Positions 18,005 through 26,333 are shown, numbered from the stretch's first letter. The stretch: DNA of 64,000 nt from Bin5 sp965204705 (GCA_965204705.1 OZ242006.1:4712001-4776000), one strand, 5' to 3'. Numbers and translations are program-made. Notes: generated by a model not told the origin, from the letters alone.

Positions 18005-18084
18005 GGCTTAGGCGGGCGGTGAGACTGTTCCGGGTCGCATACGGTTGCGGCGAATTCCTGAAAGGGCAGAATCCCCAGACACCA

Positions 18085-18113
18085 AGTATCGCACAAATGT
18101 TTCTGTACGGCAA
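18085..18113 (-). promoter_or_regulatory. sigma70-type promoter for the small HTH gene
   Basis: On the minus strand, TTGCCG (18113-18108) and GATACT (18090-18085) are 17 bases apart, about 80 bases before the ATG at 18004. Confidence 0.55.
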
Positions 18114-18271
18114 GATGTGCGTCCGGTTGGATGGTCAAGGGACGGGTTCGCGTTTGTCCGGTTGCATCAGCTCAACTTCGTCTTTTGTGCGTACGGCTTT
18201 GCAGGTTTGCCGGAGTGCAGGGGCCGAGAGGGCAGGGCGCTGCGAGAGATGGGCGATACCTGACTGCGGCA

Positions 18272-19498
18272 TCATTCTGAGTCGTCCGAAGAGCCGTAAG
18301 CACGCTTTAGGTTTTCGATTATCCTTTCGTCCTCTTCTTCCTCTCTCAACATTTGAATGGCCTCGTCTTCGACCAGAGAGTCGAGGAGAAGGTCGCGGTG
18401 TTCGTCGGCGGTTTTGCCTTCGATGGCCTCGTGCTGGCGCCAGAAGGACTGGAGGTGGCTGCGCTGACTACGAAGGAGAGGCGAGAGGAACCGGCGCGCC
18501 TTTGCCTGGTCCAAGCTGCCGATTTCGGCTTTTTCGAGGGCCCTGGTTGTGTCGAGCAGACCGTGGAGATGCGCCTCAAAGGCTTTGTCATGGAGGAGTT
18601 GAAGTCGAAGCCTGATGCGGGCGAGCGGTTCGCCGGCGTGGCAGGCGTCGAAGGCGGCGGCGCGCTCGTGCCAGTTCCATTTGCTTGCTATCCTGGCGAG
18701 CGTCGATTCCCGGCTGATGCCAGCCATTTTCGCCACTTGCGCGGCAGATTGGAGGAACTTCAGGCTCAGGAAGATACGGAACCGGTAGAAGTGTTGATCC
18801 GATTCGCCAGGCTGCTGGCGCCACAGCTCCGTCTCGGGGGGTTCCTCCTCTGATTGGCGGTTGGGGCCATCAACATTGGGATCGTATTCCCATTCAATGG
18901 GGCCGAATACCGCTTCCATCTCTTTTCTAACCAGTTTGTCGGCGATAACGAGCCTTTTGTTCAGGACCATATCCTGCAGCCGGCGTTCGTTGATCTTCGG
19001 TGTCACGTCTTTTTCCTTGCGGCGCGGTTCCATCAGACGGAGGAGCCCGTGCTGATACTGGGTAAGGAGGCCCAGGTGTTTGCGCGCCTCGTCCTGGTGC
19101 AGGTCGCCGATTGCGGCGGCGGCCAGGGCACGAGTGGCGTCTTGCAGGCCGGTGAAGTGGGCTATGTAGGCGGTCTCTCTGAGGAGCTGGGCGCGCCATG
19201 CGTGCTGGAGAGCGGGGAATCCGTTCTGCGGGCGGTCTGCATCTGCGAGGCGTTCTGCCCAGCGCCACTGACCGGAGTCCTTTGCGATGAGCTTGGTGTT
19301 AGGTCTGAGGCCGGCGATTTGGGCGACGCGTGCATGGGTACGCGACGGGGGAAGGGTGACGTAGATTTGGAAGCGGCGGTAGCTCGCGAGCGGTTCACCG
19401 GGCTGCCGTTCGCATGGATGGGGCTGGCTGTCGAGCTGGTCAAGGACGTCGTCCAAGATTGGGAAGTTGCTGAAGTCATATGTTTCGAGGTCGGGCAT
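18272..19498 (-). CDS. Duplicated HTH-domain protein, phage-like
   Basis: The 408-residue protein consists of two related halves. Each half has a R/Q-QPGE..x.YRRF/YRFRI..SL segment, an HTH-like stretch (ARVAQIAGLRPNTKLIAKDS in the first half; AAQVAKMAGISRESTLARIA in the second), a W-x-W/N-W-x-ERAAA/ERLADAD block and then helical sequence (LLRETAYIAHFTGLQDATRA; LLHDKAFEAHLHGLLDTTRA). This duplicated arrangement resembles phage terminase small-subunit-type HTH proteins, but no large terminase or portal gene is nearby. The ATG at 19498 has a strong Shine-Dalgarno (GGGGGA). A consensus promoter lies 243 bases upstream, so the mRNA has a long leader. Function unknown. Confidence 0.75.
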   Translation of the reverse strand: MPDLETYDFSNFPILDDVLDQLDSQPHPCERQPGEPLASYRRFQIYVTLPPSRTHARVAQIAGLRPNTKLIAKDSGQWRWAERLADADRPQNGFPALQHAWRAQLLRETAYIAHFTGLQDATRALAAAAIGDLHQDEARKHLGLLTQYQHGLLRLMEPRRKEKDVTPKINERRLQDMVLNKRLVIADKLVRKEMEAVFGPIEWEYDPNVDGPNRQSEEEPPETELWRQQPGESDQHFYRFRIFLSLKFLQSAAQVAKMAGISRESTLARIASKWNWHERAAAFDACHAGEPLARIRLRLQLLHDKAFEAHLHGLLDTTRALEKAEIGSLDQAKARRFLSPLLRSQRSHLQSFWRQHEAIEGKTADEHRDLLLDSLVEDEAIQMLREEEEDERIIENLKRAYGSSDDSE

Positions 19499-19740
19499 GG
19501 TATTTCCCCCTGGTTAACGGGCAACAAAAAAGCGCCCGCTGCTGACGGCTATGCGGTGCGAGTTGAAAGGGATGACTCGCGCGGCATGGCCGTGAAAGCG
19601 GAGCGCCTATGTCTGCTGTTGATGCGGGCGGCGGCCTGTGGAGGCGGGGCCCGGCTTGAGAAAGCAGCAGGGGGTCCTGATTTTCGGTTTGCGCTGGCCG
19701 GGTAGAGGTGTTTTGGGGCTCTGCGGCCAGTGTGGGATCC
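19499..19740 (-). promoter_or_regulatory. Long mRNA leader with attenuator-like end
   Basis: Between the promoter at 19741-19769 and the start at 19498 lie about 235 transcribed bases. Near the gene the leader reads GCAGCGGGCGCTTTTTTG, a GC-rich segment followed by six Ts. An upstream GCGCTCCGC could pair with GCGGGCGC (one bulge), and a short possible leader peptide (MPRESSLSTRTA) precedes it. This would fit an attenuator, but no known riboswitch or T-box motif is recognised. Confidence 0.35.
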
Positions 19741-19769
19741 AGTATAAGGTATGCCGGGAAGGATGTCAA
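19741..19769 (-). promoter_or_regulatory. Near-consensus sigma70 promoter
   Basis: On the minus strand, TTGACA (19769-19764) and TATACT (19746-19741) are 17 bases apart. It is the strongest promoter match in the window and drives the duplicated-HTH gene through a long leader. Confidence 0.8.
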
Positions 19770-20477
19770 GGGCCATTTGAGGGCGGTGCAGTCCAGTTTT
19801 GGGGTGGGAACAGTGTGGCGGGGAGATTAGGCCAGTGGTGGCTGGAATATTCTCCGATTATTGGAGAGAGGCAGGGCGGGCGCCAAGCCTCGTTTAGCCG
19901 GGAGGTATGTTGATTAGGTGGTACAGGGCAGGCACAAGGCCTGCCCCTACGGTGGAGGCGCGGGGGTTCGAAAACCGGTCGCTGTCTCAACCGTTCCGAT
20001 TGTCCAGGAGGGTCGGGCATACGAAGGGGGGCGTTGCGGGGGGAATCCCCCCGCACAAGGGAGGGCCGAAGGCCCGACCGCACAAATGCGAAGAGAGAGT
20101 GAAGAGGAGAGAGGAGTGAGTGACACCGTCTGTTCTGCTGGAAAGTACAACTGGATTTGACCGTGGCCTGGTTGAAACAAGAGGTGTATGAAAGTTCACC
20201 TCCACTTTGGACTACACCCTTAAGGGCCAAAGGGGGTAGGGCAGGGGCGAGGGGGTAGAGGTGACAGGTTTTTTTTGGGGATTATATACCAAAGTACGAT
20301 TCAGAGAGGGGTACTACAGAATCACCCAAGCCTTCCAGGGTAAAGCAGATTGTCTTACGTGGCGAACTTCAGATCTGATGACTACGCCTACAAGAATTGG
20401 CACCGAAGCGATGTTTGCAAAGAATGAAACGGTTTGAACAGATTCAGAAGCCAAGAGTTCTGATCAAGCCATTTCGA
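19770..20477. other. Intergenic stretch with dispersed hairpin repeats
   Basis: A palindromic unit (GGGCAGGCACAAGGCCTGCCC, at about 19926-19946) and a related one at 20025-20070 (GGGGGGAATCCCCCCGCACA) are seen. At about 20225-20260 there is a purine-rich run (GGGGGTAGGGCAGGGGCGAGG). No gene is supported. Confidence 0.5.
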
Positions 20478-20690
20478 CTAAATCCCAAACCTTTGCAACA
20501 GTTCAGGCAGAATCAACACCACACCCACAACCCACAACCCTATCTTGATTCCTTTCATCTCTCCTCTAAGTTCGGCAATATCTGACTTTGTTGCCAATTG
20601 GGAATATGCTCCTTCCAGTCTGTTCGTCTTGGCTGCAAAGTCATCGACCCGATCCTCCAACCGCGTAAACTGCTCTGTCGTTACTGCCAT
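20478..20690 (-). CDS. Small coiled-coil membrane protein
   Basis: The 70-residue protein starts MAVTTEQFTRLEDRVDDF and contains RLEGAYSQLATKSDIAEL. It ends with a hydrophobic segment (IGLWVVGVVLILPELLQRFG). The RLEGAY..LATK block and overall plan are shared with the proteins of 1884-2129 and 2596-2820, so it is a distant member of the same small family, here standing alone. The ATG at 20690 was chosen because it has a good Shine-Dalgarno (GGGGAGGG); the in-frame start at 20732 lies within the promoter. Function unknown. Confidence 0.7.
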   Translation of the reverse strand: MAVTTEQFTRLEDRVDDFAAKTNRLEGAYSQLATKSDIAELRGEMKGIKIGLWVVGVVLILPELLQRFGI

Positions 20691-20727
20691 TTCAGCCCTC
20701 CCCGGCGGCCACCCTGTTTTCCCTCCT

Positions 20728-20756
20728 AACATACCCTAATATCTGCATCCTGACAA
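20728..20756 (-). promoter_or_regulatory. sigma70-type promoter
   Basis: On the minus strand, TTGTCA (20756-20751) and TATGTT (20733-20728) are 17 bases apart, about 38 bases before the start at 20690. Confidence 0.65.
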
Positions 20757-20865
20757 TAGATGGCGCAGGTCACAGCTCATCCTTGTTGTCCGACAGGGGC
20801 AACGAAGGATACCTGTTGAATCTGCGGGGAGCACGGCGGGGCGCGGGGAAGGCAGAAGGGCAATT

Positions 20866-21180
20866 TTTAGTAGCCGGTTTTTAGTTTTTAGTGAACTGCG
20901 GAAGGGCAGTTTTTAGTAGCCGGTTTTTGGTTCTTAGTGAACTGCGGAAGGGCAGTTTTTGGTAGGCAGTTTTTAGTTCTTAGTGAACTGCGGAAGGGCA
21001 GTTTTTGGTAGGCAGTTTTTAGTTTTTAGTGAACTGCGGAAGGGCAGTTTTTAGTAGCCGGTTTTTGGTTCTTAGTGAACTGCGGAAGGGCAGTTTTTAG
21101 TAGCCGGTTTTTAGTTTTTAGTGAACTGCGGAAGGGCAGTTTTTAGTAGCCGGTTTTTAGTTTTTAGTGAACTGCGGAGA
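20866..21180. repeat. Tandem array of 46-bp hairpin/T-run units
   Basis: GAACTGCGG begins at 20893, 20939, 20985, 21031, 21077, 21123 and 21169, an exact 46-base period. Each unit carries AACTGC-GGAAGG-GCAGTT followed by TTT, a minimal hairpin plus T-run, then (A/G)GTAGCCGG or GGTAGGCAG and another T-rich part. It is the cleanest copy of a family also seen near 13837, 16985, 26380, 38755-39080, 40797 and 56180-56390. Further downstream (21181-21511) are a CGCGGAGGA-type unit and G-rich DNA without a gene. Confidence 0.9.
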
Positions 21181-21511
21181 ATGGGGCGTAGATCTTTTTT
21201 ATCCGCGAAGGAGCGCGAAGGGGCGCTAAAAGCATCTTTTGTCCGCGGAGGACACCTTTTTGGTTCCTGGAGGACGCGGGGGACAGTCTTGGCAGGGGGT
21301 TGTGATTGCATGGCTGTGGGGGCTCTTGGGGACCGGCGGGACTTTTCTCAGGCGAGGCGCTGTTCCTGCCAACGTCACAGCACCTTTCCAAGGGGAGATG
21401 GGGGCGAGTTTTCACGAGGGGCGGGGGCCGGGGGCGGCTGGCGGGGAAGGCGGGGGAGCGGGACGTTCGAGAGACGGATAAGTGCGTTGCCGGGGCGTAA
21501 AGGTTGGGGCG

Positions 21512-21838
21512 TTATTCGCCACTTTCCTTGCCAGAGTCGCTTTCGGAGTCTCTGGGCATCATCAGGAAGGCCAGGAATCGAATGGAGTCGTTTGTCTGGC
21601 GGACGGTCTCGTTCGTCTGGCGGACAGTTTCGTTTGTCTGGCGGACGGCTTCGGTCGTTTCTTTGACGGTTTCGTTGGTCAGTCTGACCGCTTTCATTAC
21701 CTGGTCGACTTCATCGGACAGGCGGTCCAGTTTTCGATCAAGTCTGAGATGGCTTTGGGTCAGTTCTTCCAGAACGTCTTCGACTTTACTCATTCTGGCT
21801 TCTATCAGTGTTTCCCTGGCGGACTGGGGCTGTGTCAT
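21512..21838 (-). CDS. Coiled-coil protein with VRQTNET repeats
   Basis: The 108-residue protein has a predicted long coiled coil (about residues 15-90). It includes LDRKLDRLSDEVDQVMKAV followed by the repeated heptad VRQTNET (three exact copies plus variants), and ends in an acidic Ser-rich tail (RDSESDSGKESGE). No membrane segment is certain, though FLAFLMM is hydrophobic. The repeated heptad is also a DNA repeat of 21 bases (about 21590-21660). A promoter lies about 100 bases upstream. No family recognised. Confidence 0.6.
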   Translation of the reverse strand: MTQPQSARETLIEARMSKVEDVLEELTQSHLRLDRKLDRLSDEVDQVMKAVRLTNETVKETTEAVRQTNETVRQTNETVRQTNDSIRFLAFLMMPRDSESDSGKESGE

Positions 21839-21939
21839 CAGGGGATTCCCCCTTCCAAAGTGCCTTGCACGATGGAGATCGGGGCGCGAATGGGGGCCGG
21901 ACTTGCAAATATGGCCGGTGTATTATGGCGCCACGAGCA

Positions 21940-21969
21940 ATTCTAGCGGATCTGGCGGGATAGCGTCAA
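21940..21969 (-). promoter_or_regulatory. sigma70-type promoter
   Basis: On the minus strand, TTGACG (21969-21964) and TAGAAT (21945-21940) are 18 bases apart, upstream of the coiled-coil gene at 21512-21838. Confidence 0.5.
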
Positions 21970-22195
21970 GTCGGGGGGAACGGCGGGGAACGGCGGGGAA
22001 CGGCGGGGAACGGCGGGTGATCCGCGAAGGGACGCGAAGGGGCGCGAAGGGGAACAGCAGGGGAACGGCAGGGGAACGGCAGGGGAACGGCGGGGGAACG
22101 GCGGGGGAACGGCGGGGGAACGGCGGGGGACGGGCTGCAGTTGGACAGTTATTCGTAAAGGGGGAAGGGCACCCACAAGGGGCGCCCCTACGGGG
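21970..22195. repeat. G-rich GGGGAACGGC array and palindromic hairpin
   Basis: Units of 10-11 bases (GGGGAACGGC, GGGGAACGGCA, GGGGGAACGGC) repeat at about 21975-22015 and 22050-22130, interrupted by a GATCCGCGAAGGG unit. A hairpin repeat (GGGCACCC-acaag-GGGCGCCCC, 22167-22191) lies a few bases past the stop of the next gene and could end its transcript. Confidence 0.8.
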
Positions 22196-22196
22196 G

Positions 22197-22913
22197 TTAC
22201 CAGGCGTCGTAGACGATGTCGTGTTCAGGGCCGAAGTGGAAGATGTACTGTTTGTTTTTGTCGTTTTCCCTGTCGGAGTAGAAGGTGTCGACGCGGATTC
22301 TGTTTACGTGGGGCAGGTAGTCGATTTTGACGCGTTTGCCGGTGAGGGGGTTGGAGCCGAGATAGATGGAGGCTTCGGTACCTTCGGGATGTTTGGCGGC
22401 GAGCTCGGCGAAGCCGGGGACCCAGGGGCCGAGGCGGGTTTTGCCGTCTCTGCCGATGTAGTAGACCTGGAGGCCGTCTTCGACTTTGATGAGCTGGATG
22501 GGGGTGGCGGCGTGGAAGATGATGCGATTGGGCGCCAGGGCCTTGATGAGCTCGTATTCGGCAAGGGCCTGTTCCAGCTTTCGCTTTGCCTCGGCGGTGC
22601 TGGTGCTGGTACCGGAGCCGGACCTGGGCGTGGGCGTCAGGGTGGGCGGGGGCCTGTCGCCATTGCCGCCGGGCGGGGAGGTGGGCACGGGTGAGGAGGA
22701 GGTTGGCGTGGCTGTTGGTCTGGGCGTGGGTTCACCGCCGGGGGGGCCTCCGGTCGGTTGTGGTCTGGCAGTAGGCTGGCCGACAGGGGGCGGGCCTGGC
22801 GGGGGGGTCTGTTGTGCTGCGGAGGAGGCAGGCCAGACGAACGCGAGCAGAAGGGCGAACATGCAGGAGACCAGCAGGAAGCTGAAATTCCGAAAGAGGG
22901 GTGTTTTGGGCAT
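22197..22913 (-). CDS. Secreted Pro-rich protein with C-terminal EAW-type domain (paralog 1)
   Basis: The 238-residue protein starts with a signal peptide (MPKTPLFRNFSFLLV... to about residue 35, cleaved near SSAAQ). A Pro/Gly/Thr-rich linker of about 75 residues follows, then a short helix (AEAKRKLEQALAEYELIK) and a conserved C-terminal domain of about 95 residues. The domain includes HAATPIQLIKVEDGLQVYYI, LGSNPLTGKRVKIDYLP, RIRVDTFY and the end YDAW. Four paralogs in the window share this domain. No known family is recognised; a small extracellular beta-rich domain seems likely. The ATG at 22913 was chosen for its GGAGAAA Shine-Dalgarno and position at the signal peptide. Confidence 0.75.
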   Translation of the reverse strand: MPKTPLFRNFSFLLVSCMFALLLAFVWPASSAAQQTPPPGPPPVGQPTARPQPTGGPPGGEPTPRPTATPTSSSPVPTSPPGGNGDRPPPTLTPTPRSGSGTSTSTAEAKRKLEQALAEYELIKALAPNRIIFHAATPIQLIKVEDGLQVYYIGRDGKTRLGPWVPGFAELAAKHPEGTEASIYLGSNPLTGKRVKIDYLPHVNRIRVDTFYSDRENDKNKQYIFHFGPEHDIVYDAW

Positions 22914-22991
22914 GAAACCAGTTTCTCCGATCACCGAACGCATATGCTTCCGGGCGTCACACATTCAAAGACGGGGCAATTCTGCGGAAAC

Positions 22992-23021
22992 ATTATATAC
23001 CTCGCTGGTGAAATCGGTCAA
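22992..23021 (-). promoter_or_regulatory. sigma70-type promoter for EAW paralog 1
   Basis: On the minus strand, TTGACC (23021-23016) and a consensus TATAAT (22997-22992) are 18 bases apart, about 80 bases before the start. Confidence 0.75.
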
Positions 23022-23084
23022 CCGGTGTTGTGACCGGGGTCAGGGCAATCGCAACCAGGGCTGGGCGTCATTATATTCCATGGA

Positions 23085-23395
23085 AGGCACCCACAAGGGG
23101 TGGAACGGCAGGGGTTAGGGGGCAGGGGTTAGGGGGCAGGGGTTAGGGGTTAGGGGTTAGGGGCCAGGGGTTAGGGGCGCGGATGGGCACGCACAAGGGG
23201 TGGAACGGCAGGGGTTAGGGGTTAGGGGCCAGGGGTTAGGGGCCAGGGGTTAGGGGCGCGGATGGGCATGCACAAGGGGTGGAACGGCAGGGGTTAGGGG
23301 GCAGGGGTTAGGGGCCAGGGGTTAGGGGCGCGGATGGGCATGCACAAGGGGTGGAACGGCAGGGGGGAGATATAGGTTGTTTTCGGGTTGGGGAC
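23085..23395. repeat. Telomere-like GGGGTTAGGGG array
   Basis: Many GGGGTTA, GGGGCCA and GGGGGCA units alternate. They are arranged in larger repeats of about 60-90 bases that also contain GATGGGCATGCACAAGGGG and TGGAACGGCAGGGG. The strand can form G-quadruplexes on paper. Related units occur at 29735-30150 and 39235-39430. No gene is supported. Confidence 0.85.
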
Positions 23396-23399
23396 GCGG

Positions 23400-23428
23400 A
23401 AGGGCACCCGCGAGGGGTGCCCTTTTTT
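23400..23428 (+). terminator. Hairpin with T-run (dispersed palindrome acting as terminator)
   Basis: AAGGGCACCC (23400-23409), loop GCGAG, GGGTGCCCTT (23415-23424), then a run of Ts to 23428. The hairpin is a member of the GGGCACCC-acaag-GGGTGCCC family. It lies about 40 bases past the end of the minus-strand gene at 23468, but the T-run is on the plus strand. Confidence 0.6.
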
Positions 23429-23467
23429 GTGCGGGGTCTCGGGTTTGAGACGTTAGGGGGCCGGTGG

Positions 23468-24145
23468 TTACCAGGCTTCGTGGGTGACGTTGTGGTTGCT
23501 GTCGACGGTGAAGGCGTAGGGCTTGTTGGTGTCGTATTCGTTGTCGGGGTAGAAGGTGCTGACCCGTATCCTGTTTTCGGAAGCGATGTAGGTGATGGTG
23601 ACGGATTTGCCGGTCCTGGTATTCGTTCCGCTGTAGATGGACCAGGAGGCGAGGGCAGCGAGCTCGCTGAAGGGCTGGATCCAGGGGCCGGGCTGGGCGC
23701 TGCCGTCGGCGCCGATGAAGTAGTACTGGAGGCCGCCGGCCATGGGGCAGAGCTGGGCGGGGGTGGCGGCGTGGGCGACGATGCAGTCGGCCGGGGGCGA
23801 GAAGGGTGCGTCGGGATGCGGCGCCAACGGCGAGAAGGGCGCGTCCGGCTGCGGGTCGGGGTCGGGGTCGGGCATCGGGTTGGTGTTCGGGTCAGACGGC
23901 GTTTGCGAGGGTGGGGCGCCTAGCGGGCCTTCGCTGCCCGGCGGGTTTACCGGCGGGCTGGCAGGCGGGTTGCCCGGGGGATTGGTGGACGGCAGGCCTG
24001 GGCCCGGACCGCTGGGGGGGCCGCCGGGCGAGTTTGGGGGCTGTTGGGCCAAGGCGGATCCGGCGAGGGCGACGGTCAGCAGGAGGGCCAAGAGGGGCGG
24101 CGCGGCGGAACGGAGCGGGCGAGCCCAAATGGATGAAAAGTTCAT
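23468..24145 (-). CDS. Secreted Pro-rich protein with C-terminal EAW-type domain (paralog 2)
   Basis: The 225-residue protein has a signal peptide (about 1-34, ending AGSALAQ) and a Pro/Gly/Asn linker (NPPGNPPASPPVNPPGSEG and PDPDPDPQPD). A duplicated APFSPLAPHPDAPFSPPAD stretch follows, then the conserved domain from CIVAHAATPAQLCPMAGG to NVTHEAW. The domain shows YYFIGADGSAQPGPW, TRTGKSVTITYIA, RIRVSTFYPDNEYDTNK and YAFTVD. Three Cys-free stretches and one Cys pair (CIVAHAATPAQLC) are notable, since paralogs 4 and 5 keep the pair. The ATG at 24145 has a GGGAGAAG Shine-Dalgarno. Confidence 0.75.
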   Translation of the reverse strand: MNFSSIWARPLRSAAPPLLALLLTVALAGSALAQQPPNSPGGPPSGPGPGLPSTNPPGNPPASPPVNPPGSEGPLGAPPSQTPSDPNTNPMPDPDPDPQPDAPFSPLAPHPDAPFSPPADCIVAHAATPAQLCPMAGGLQYYFIGADGSAQPGPWIQPFSELAALASWSIYSGTNTRTGKSVTITYIASENRIRVSTFYPDNEYDTNKPYAFTVDSNHNVTHEAW

Positions 24146-24313
24146 GGTGTGTCTTCTCCCTGAAGATACTATGGGCATAAAGCCTTCCTCGATCAGTTCT
24201 CTCAGACAAGATGCGATCGAAACATATGGCTGTTACTGCATTAGGACGGCCGAAAGGGAGAGAAAGTTCCATTTGAACTGCGGAAACGAGGTCCGGAAAC
24301 CGTTTCGTTGCGG

Positions 24314-24342
24314 ATTATGCCAAGTGACGGGGCGGCTGTCAA
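24314..24342 (-). promoter_or_regulatory. sigma70-type promoter for EAW paralog 2
   Basis: On the minus strand, TTGACA (24342-24337) and CATAAT (24319-24314) are 17 bases apart. The leader to the start at 24145 would be about 165 bases. Confidence 0.65.
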
Positions 24343-24349
24343 GGATTGG

Positions 24350-24915
24350 AACATGGCGGGGCACGGGGAACTGCAACACCTTTTGTCCACGGAGGGCGCG
24401 GAGAGGGGCAACTGCTAACACCTTTGTCCACGGAGGGCACGGAGAGGGGCAACACCTTTGGTCCGCGGAGGGCGCGGAGAGGGGCAACTGCTAACACCTT
24501 TTTCCACGGAGGACACGGAGAAGGGCAACACCTTTGGTCCGCGGAGGGCGCGGAGAGGGGCAACTGCTAACACCTTTTTCCACGGAGGACACGGAGAAGG
24601 GCAACACCTTTGGTCCGCGGAGGGCGCGGAGAGGGGCAACTGCTAACACCTTTTTCCACGGAGGACACGGAGAAGGGCAACTGCTAACACCTTTTTCCAC
24701 GGAGGACACGGAGAAAGGCAACACCTTTGGTCCGCGGAGGGCGCGGAGAGGGGCAACACCTTTGGTCCGCGGAGGGCGCGGAGAAGGGCAACTGGTAACA
24801 CCTTTTGACCACGGAGGACACGGAGGGGCGCGGAGAACTGCAACACCTTTGGTCTGCGGAGGGCGCGGCGGGGCGCGGAGAACTGCAACACCTTTGGTCC
24901 GCGGAGGGCGCGTCG
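24350..24915. repeat. Array of CGCGGAGGGCGCGGAG / CACGGAGGACACGGAG units, partly 76-bp periodic
   Basis: Two unit types alternate: CGCGGAGGGCGCGGAGAGG with CAACTGCTAACACCTTT, and CCACGGAGGACACGGAGAA with GGGCAACACCTTTGG. A compound period of 76 bases is exact over about 24460-24690, and single-unit variation follows to 24915. From memory, similar CACGGAGGACACGGAG repeats are widespread between genes in environmental bacteria. All long reading frames across it are repeat artefacts. Confidence 0.9.
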
Positions 24916-25102
24916 GGTTTTGTCGGCGTTTCCCGGCGGACCAGACGGAGGTCGGAAGCAGGGCCGGGAATGGGGCGCGGCGGCGGGCGCCGGGGACAGG
25001 GCGAACGCGTGTGCGGGCAGCTGGGGCGCCGGGGCGGAAAAGGAGGCAGGGGGCGTCGCGGAGAGGCGCTGGCCGCGGTTGAGCGGGGCTGACATCTCGT
25101 GG

Positions 25103-25129
25103 ACGCTCGTACGAGAGATGTACGAGCGT
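25103..25129. repeat. Perfect 10-bp inverted repeat with direct repeats
   Basis: ACGCTCGTAC (25103-25112), spacer GAGAGAT, GTACGAGCGT (25120-25129). The right arm is followed by two more TTACGAG copies, the first reading TTACGAGCGT. It lies in an otherwise featureless gap (24916-25420), beyond the 3' end of the Uma2 gene. It could be a protein-binding site or a hairpin; no T-run follows. Confidence 0.5.
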
Positions 25130-25420
25130 TTACGAGCGTTTACGAGAGATCGGGCAAGGAAAGTTTGCGGTACGGGACGGCAGAGGGCGGGCTGTGCAGA
25201 TGGGGTGTGTTATTTGTTGGAAAGCGGGGTTCACAGGATGACTGCCCGGGGCGAGGGGAACGAACGAGGCGGGGACCGGCGGCATCTGGTCGTCCGCGCG
25301 CGGCTGCTCGCGCCGAACAGGGAGGGAGCGGCCAGAACGCTTTTCACAGAGAGGTTCAAGTTCACGGTTCGGCCTCACTCTGCCGGCGCAGGTCGCTGTA
25401 CTGACAGAGGTCGGAGCGCT

Positions 25421-26266
25421 CTACTCGGTCAGGCCGTTGTCCGGGGAGATCCCGTGCGCGCGGAGTAGGGCCGCAAGGTTGTCGGCTCTGTCTTTTTCCT
25501 GTTCGGCTCGGTTTCTCTCCCGGTCGGCTCGGCTTTTTTCCCGGTCGGCGCGTTCGGCGGCCGTGGGAACGGGTTGGCCCGAGGGATGCTGCCAGCGCAG
25601 CCAGGTTGCATCCAGGTTTTCGAACTGCCCCTGCCACAGACGAAGACCCAGCCCGACGCCGGGCAAAATGTCATGGGCGCACGGGCTGTATGCGCCCGCG
25701 GGCGTGCGTCGGAAGGCCTGCACAGCTTCCTCCTGCACCAGCCTCAGCGGGTCGAAGACGACGTACAAGGGAACGCCGAAGTAGGCGTATCTCCCGTATT
25801 TGGCGGCCATCTCGCCGCCTTTCTGATTTGACACGACTTCGATGGCAACGTCAGGCGCCTTCTTGTACTCCCAGATGAAGTAGCTGCGGCCTTCCTTCGC
25901 CCACGGCTCCTGCAGTTCATGTACATCGAGGCTGAGAAAGACGTCGGGCACGAGCGGCGCTTCGCGGGGGTGCAGAAAGAGGCCGACGTCGGCGCAGACC
26001 ATGAACGGGCGGTCGCCGCCGGGACCGGCCCACGAGTTGTACAGGGGACTTGTGAGCAGCCGCCGCTGCTTCTCGGAAAACCGGTTATCCACGGGCGTGT
26101 CGTCCTCGGTGACAAGGTGTTCTATGGCACGTCTGTCCGCAGCCGTCAGCGGCGGATGGACGGCCGCGACGCGCCGGTCGTTGTGCGGCTTGTCTGCGCC
26201 AGGGGTCTTCTCGGCCTTCTGATGTGGTACCGCTGATTCGGTTGTCGAAACGGAACTCGCGGACAT
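25421..26266 (-). CDS. Uma2 family protein (DUF820), putative restriction-endonuclease-like
   Basis: The 281-residue protein has an N-terminal extension. The Uma2 core follows: VCADVGLFLHPREAPLVPDV, then WEYKKAPDVAIEVVSNQKGG with the PD..xEVVS catalytic-type motif, YGRYAYFGVPLYVVFDP and a C-terminal helix rich in RADRE repeats (ERADREKSRADRERNRAEQE). Uma2 proteins adopt a PD-(D/E)XK-like fold, and their function is not established. The ATG at 26266 has an AGGAGAT Shine-Dalgarno and a promoter about 70 bases upstream. It is a different subtype from the Uma2 gene at 42165-43082. Confidence 0.88.
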   Translation of the reverse strand: MSASSVSTTESAVPHQKAEKTPGADKPHNDRRVAAVHPPLTAADRRAIEHLVTEDDTPVDNRFSEKQRRLLTSPLYNSWAGPGGDRPFMVCADVGLFLHPREAPLVPDVFLSLDVHELQEPWAKEGRSYFIWEYKKAPDVAIEVVSNQKGGEMAAKYGRYAYFGVPLYVVFDPLRLVQEEAVQAFRRTPAGAYSPCAHDILPGVGLGLRLWQGQFENLDATWLRWQHPSGQPVPTAAERADREKSRADRERNRAEQEKDRADNLAALLRAHGISPDNGLTE

Positions 26267-26333
26267 TTCTATCTCCTGCCTTCTTCGCAGAAGCAGGCGA
26301 CGGGCGCCTGATCCTGTGCCTTTGCGCAGCTTC

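Noticed and set aside
17663..19498. A prophage
   Set aside because: Two phage-like HTH proteins are present, but no large terminase, portal, capsid, tail or integrase gene is seen nearby.
20866..21180. CRISPR array
   Set aside because: Units are contiguous 46-base repeats without unique spacers, and no cas genes are present.
23085..23395. A true telomere or chromosome end
   Set aside because: The array is internal, short and interrupted by other repeats, with genes on both sides.
24350..24915. Genes encoding Arg/Pro/Ser-rich small proteins
   Set aside because: All are readings through the 76-base and CACGGAGG repeat units; they repeat with the DNA period and have no ribosome sites.
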